Assembly (NCBI GenBank): GCA_026419785.1
Contig: JAODTK010000688.1
Span: 248,001-312,000, forward strand
Length of the DNA: 64,000 bases
Source: Sclerodactyla briareus
Lineage: Eukaryota > Echinodermata > Holothuroidea > Dendrochirotida > Sclerodactylidae
Reading direction: 5' to 3'
In this document: positions 52,491-58,400 of the stretch, piece by piece
Numbering within the stretch: position 1 is the stretch's first letter
Layout of the letters: the number at the start of each line of letters is the position of its first letter
Position numbers and translations under genes: made by a program
Notes under the pieces: generated by a model
What the model was told of the DNA's origin: nothing
Seen by the model: only the letters and a program-made list of their open reading frames with translations
Database searches by the model: none

Positions 52491-55400
52491 TACATTTATA
52501 AAGGCGCCGGTATCTGTCCAAAGGTGATCATTGCGCCCTGCAAGAACAACCAACCTAGTGAAACCATATCTGAAAAAGGCAAACAAGAAACGACTTCTCA
52601 CCCCAACGACTTCTAGCCACATGAACACGGAGAAGGCCCCCGTGATGACAAAAAGGAGAATTTGTACTTAGAGCCTAAACTCAAATAATAGCCTCAAGTA
52701 CACAAGGGTGCTATTGTTAACCGCCTCGGTAAATTTAGGGGCAGGCTTCATCTTGACCAGCATTTCGTCCTGTGGGATCAGTCAGGATGTCATAAAACAA
52801 AACACTGCCCTCATTTTCAATCTGAGGTAAGGATGCGATTTGAAGGTACCTGATTATTAAACGTACCGTTACGAAATGTAGAGGGTGATAAACAGTACAA
52901 GAGGTCACTGCTTGCATAAAAGCGTTCGTCTCTGAAATATGGTCTCAAAGCATTTTACCCATATTACCACTGGACCTTCGTAGCCTATTTCAGCGAATAG
53001 GAGGGGGCTGTCATCAGGCTTCCTGAGGAGTCCAGCACCAGACAAGCTGGCATCAGCACTATGCCTGCAAAGGTATTCTAGTCCACCTGTACATGTAGGA
53101 AGGTCTGGTGAACTTTTTTCTTCCTATCCCCATTATTTATTCAAAGATATAAAAGACAAGACAAAGGATCTGGACAAGCAAAGAGAAACCTCATTCCTAT
53201 GACCCAAAGGTATGCCTGCCCTAGAACGACACGATACAATCAAATTATAAAATGCAATGAATACCTGGGGAGAGGAACCATCTATTGCACGGTCTCGGAT
53301 AAATTACGGTAATGATTCTTTATGGCAAGTAGGAATGACTGCGAGGAGTCACAGAGTAGTTCATCCCCATAAATTTGACCGAAGACTGGAGAATACATCT
53401 ATGGGGCGAGTCCTGGGAAACTCAGTGCACGGAAAAACAGCATCGTTGTGTCGGGCATTAACAGCAGTAATATATAAAAGGTCACCTGTGGGAACTTCAG
53501 CTTGCCATACAGACATTCAGCAATAAAAGATGGTAAGTTGATGTTGAACTGACTGGCAATAGTATACCAGTTCAGAGGTGAAACTCTCCGAGGATGACTT
53601 AACTCATCACTGTGCCACACCCCCGGGATGAAGTGTATGGTTTGTTTCTTCACCTGGCTCTTGTTCTGTGGTCCCCGATAATAAAGAGATGATAGGGTAC
53701 TAACAGACCCTTCAACATTTCACTGTTCTCAGAGAATGATCCGTATAAGCCCTCCTGAACCTATTTTTTTTTTTTTGGCAGATGGTAGACGCTCTGCCTT
53801 TAGAGTGCAGCTGACCTTCACAGTCACAAGGGAGATGGTCCCGATCACCAACTGCTGGTATACTTTGTCCACAATGATGAAGTCATTGCAGACTCCATCG
53901 TTTTCAATGTCCAGAAGTCCTTGGAGAACCAAGTAAGTGACGCTCATGAGACTTGATGCTTCAAGCCCAAACTGAAATGGCCTTTAAGCATCCATTGCGA
54001 TGTTCAACTATGGATGTAAACGTGACTTGACTCTGATACTCTCTATCTTTAACATTACCCTCAGGTTTAATATCCTCCCGTTACAAGTGGAAAAAAAAAA
54101 CACATTCTCTAATTGCGAAGTTCCCCTTGTGATGTCACCACACCATGGTTAAACCTCTGTAATAGGGAAAGCCACTGCAAAAACATATTCCTGAAAACCC
54201 TGTGACAAGTGAACTATGGTTGCAATCTAAATAAAACTAATAAAATCATTCACTGTGAATGAGATGTCTGATTCACTTCTTCGTAATAACGCATTTTAAA
54301 ATATCTGTAATTGTGAAACATTGGAGTAACTCGGCAAGGCAACATGCTACATTCTCCAATTTGGGGTGTGATTCGTCCTCCTCACTCATGTCTAGTACAA
54401 AGTTACTTGACCATTCTAATTTATCGAGATAGATTTTTGCTACGAACCAAGTGCAAAATACCTGTCAAAATACCCGCACCAACTTAAAAATTGCAAAAAA
54501 AAATCTCCCACAGGATATGCCATCCATCTGATTATGCACGGGGAGATAGCCGCAATGTTCAACTAACTGGAATAATATCTTTTGAGCTTGAATATGTGCA
54601 ATTGTGCGACTGTGTCATCAATCCCAAGGTTCGAATCATCCCTCAAACATCAAAACATCTGTGATTCACGCTTTAGTATTTATCGCACACCAGATGTACA
54701 TGGGTTCTGGACATGTTTTTTTTAGCTCACCCCAGCATGTGCTCCTGCCTGTCTGTCCATCTCTCCCCAGTTGATTTGAATTTTTACTTCTCCCACAGTG
54801 TTGGATAGTGAGTAAACATGGATTTACGTCTCGAGGTCGGAGGTCATCCGGGGGTCATTTTTGCCAAATAGTTATTTTGGAGAGCATGCTTCTTCTCGAG
54901 GCTTGGCAAGGGTGCAGATCTGGCTACTGCACATTTTTTGATTCCTTGACGAAGTCGGAGGAATCTATGCAGTCATGACAGTGTGTGTGTGTGTGCACGT
55001 GTGTGTGTGACGCCTAGCCTTGTTAACACAATAGCTCGACCCCACTTTGATGTATCAAGTTCATACTTATGTTCGTACAAGTTATATGGGTTCCCCCTAG
55101 TGAGTACATAATCCCTAATGGTCTAAGGTCAGATCTGAAGTAATCTGAGGTCAAGAGAGGTCAAAGTCTGAAAATGTTGTGAACACGGTAAGTCCAGAAT
55201 GCCTAACCCGATCAGGTTGGAATTTAGTATGCAGCATTTTATGGAAAAAACAAGAACAATATACGTTTGGTTTGTGACTGGAGCCACTTTGGGAGGAAGT
55301 GGGGATATTGTGAAAAATCAATATTTTGGCTAATCATAGCTTGTAAACAAGACCTTGTCTGCATAGTTCCCTATTATGAGTACTACAATGATCCTTATTG

Positions 55401-58400
55401 TCAATCTTGACAATGCTTAGCTTGATCAAGTCAGGATCAGTCAAAACAGGCTTTTTCTGGTTGTTAGCTGCGTACCCTCCACCAGGTACATGGAATAAGT
55501 CAATGCCCCTCTGACAGTGCTCCAACGTGGAGGTTTAGGTAATCTCACGCAGATGGGAACTTGCGAATTGCTTACCCCTCATTTGTCCTCGCTTCAATCC
55601 TACATGTGCTGAATGCCCTGCGAAGAGGCGACAGGTGCCATTTTCAAAGCCTGGTAGGACCCGACCGGGATCGAACTCTGATCTCCCGGGTGGAAGGCCG
55701 AAGCCCTACCAACTGTGCCAACACCACTCATGGTGGTGTTCATGTCAGCACATTTATGTTTTCAACTATAGCATGAATGTGTACCTTTTTTGCACACAGG
55801 CCAAGTGAAAGGTATGTTTTCTTACAGTTCTGAAACTGTTATGACATGTTTCAAAATATGATTTTTTGCTACACTCCTCAGGTTGAGATCGCTTTCACCT
55901 CGGATGAGCGGAAACCAGGGGAGGAAACTTGGATAGACATCAGCGCAGCACCCGAGTCCATCTGCGGGTTGGGCGTCGTCGATAAGAGTGTCTATCTCTT
56001 GGGAGGTGGCCAGAATAACATCCAGGAGAGAGAGGTGAGATCTGCTAGATTTAGATACAGATAACATTTTGTGCCTCAGTATCCTAGAATAAAAATTCTC
56101 CAATTCGGTTGTTTGCCTTCCTGATATGGATTGGCTCATTCAGCAGACATTTGATTCAGCAGAAATTGGAATCTGCCAGATTTGATTTCGATTCTGATAG
56201 ACTAATCAGCTCTTCTTCTTCGTTCCTGCGCTAGTTGAAATAAGAACTAATGTCGGAAAACTAGCTCAGCACTGCCATTCACCCAGTATGGAATAGGCTA
56301 CAATTTCAGTTTTCATTGTCATTCTATGATTCAAGTTGAGCCAGGCTTAGTATCGTAATGTAGGCACTGGCAGAGAAAAAAAAAAAAATAGATTGTAGGT
56401 GTACCACTGGTAGCCAGAAAGAGGGAGAAGAAGTGTGTGTCTCTGTGCAGCAGACTAATTACGAGTGTATTGTATACTCCAGTGTAGTGGTCACCTGATA
56501 TAGTTCATCTGCTTTTACCTCACCTCCACCTCACCGGAGTCTTAGGGACCGTAGGGGTGCCACAGATGACCTTGCAACCACCTCGCTCCACGTTTTTCTG
56601 TTCTCGGCCTTCCTCGGGGCACCAGGCAGGGCTGGGACCTCCATTTCTGAGATGTTCTTTCTCTGTCTGCCTCTTCTTCTTCCTCTTGGTACCGTGCCGC
56701 TCAATTATCTTGATTTAACGTTTCAGCCTTTTTATTCATTCAGCCTTTATGTCATGTTCTCTTTCCAGTCACAAATCTACCCATACAGTAGTAATCTATT
56801 GTATTGACTGATACAAGAATTACAATTGAAAAAAAATCTGTTGAAGCGGGTGTATTAGGTCTGAATTCAAAATTTTGTGGAATAAGTCCCCGGGGCAAAA
56901 CATATATACATTTGCTGTGGCCGGCTGTCTTTTTTGGAAATTTGCAAACTGATCACCATTTTCTCCAAGAATAGAAATGATTGGAGTGCTGTAATTCTGA
57001 CTGAAGTTCTTCTTGTGGATGAGGTATCGAACAATGGCATTCATTTTCAATGTCCTTGATGCTATTTTCTCGAATATTTCAAAGGCTGGACGGAACTTTG
57101 ACTTGGTAGGCATTTTGTGCCCCCATCTGACATACATGAGTCAATGTTTTGACCTGCAGCCACTTTCCTGCTAGTGTGTGTTGAAGAAAGTCGATATATT
57201 CCGGATTTTCTGCTGCTTCATCCGGCATTACATTTTGCACTGCCCACAATTATCTTCTATAGCAATGGCTTGTTCAAAAATTGTAGAGATTTTTTTAAAG
57301 ATACTATTTCCAGCCATGTTTAAATAACTGTCGAATTGCTAAATGGTAGATTCTCGAGTCACTTATTGTAACACGCTGTTATGGTCGAACCATTCATCAA
57401 ACAATCTGAATATTCCAGCGGGGGTATAGTTGGCTGTTTCCAATAATTGGAAGAGAAATTACAATTTAGGACAAGGACGTTGAGCAGAGTAGACAGACTA
57501 CAGAAATGATGGCGCACTGCAGAAATGTAATGATGGCTCTACTTGCGGGATAAAAGCCAGCGGGAAATCAGGAATATATAAACGTCTTAGCACAAGACTA
57601 CTTCCCTGCTTGTGAAACGAGTGAAGGAAGCAATGTCAATGAATTGGGGCAGATTTCCAACCGCAAGGAATCACAAAACCATTTGGCTTTTGGTTGCAAT
57701 AAAGTGTGTGAACTAGATGATCAGGATCAGTGATTTTTTTTAAAATTTCCCCTGCCCCTGGTCCCCCCCTCTTCTCCCCTCCCTCACAAGGTGTGGAAGT
57801 ACCTGGAGGCCAGTCAGCTGGGGGCTGAGAGCGGGATTAGCAGTTCCAGGTGCCAGACTGGGGACTCACCCTGGCATCTCCGCATGAGGCCACAGCCTGC
57901 CGAGGTGGATGCTTCTGCAGCGTTCAATGTAAGTGGGATTCAGTTGTTGCACGTTTTTTTGTCTTAATTGTCGTCCAAACGCAGTATTGGAAGGAATTCT
58001 CTGATCACTTTGGTTTCTTATCCATGTTGCTGTGTGGGGCATGAAAAGTCCCTGCAAGAATAAGCGACTTTGCCACCCGGAATGATCACCTGCCATTTTT
58101 CTGCACATTCTCCTGATCTCACTTGGGTTTTATCTTACTGATGGCACTATATAACACAATATTTTTGTTCTGGCTAACAAAACAAAAAATCTATTTACCT
58201 TTTTCGTAATATCAAAATCTATCATCCCACCCCCCCCCCCCCCCCCCCCGACTTAATTTGCTCTTATAGCTGCTAGCTTCAAATAAGACATCAGCACGAA
58301 AGTCATCAAAAATGTTTGTGTACCTTGTCAATTGTATACCTCTATCCTTCTCAATAACCGGGACATCCCCAATACTTCCATATGTCGGTTTGCCCCAGCT

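Larger units (their letters stand above)
53933..55881 (+). other. Intron 11
   Basis: From 53933 to 54720 nothing is recognised. A partial hairpin head with CTGT units is at 54724-54770, a second type of hairpin head with a GT tract at 54937-55010, its repeat body to about 55390, and a SINE follows. Confidence 0.6.

Noticed and set aside
53010-53080. Possible extra exon reading LPEESSTRQAGISTMPAK before a GT
   Set aside because: Exons 10 and 11 already join in phase with no missing family segment; its acceptor is poor.
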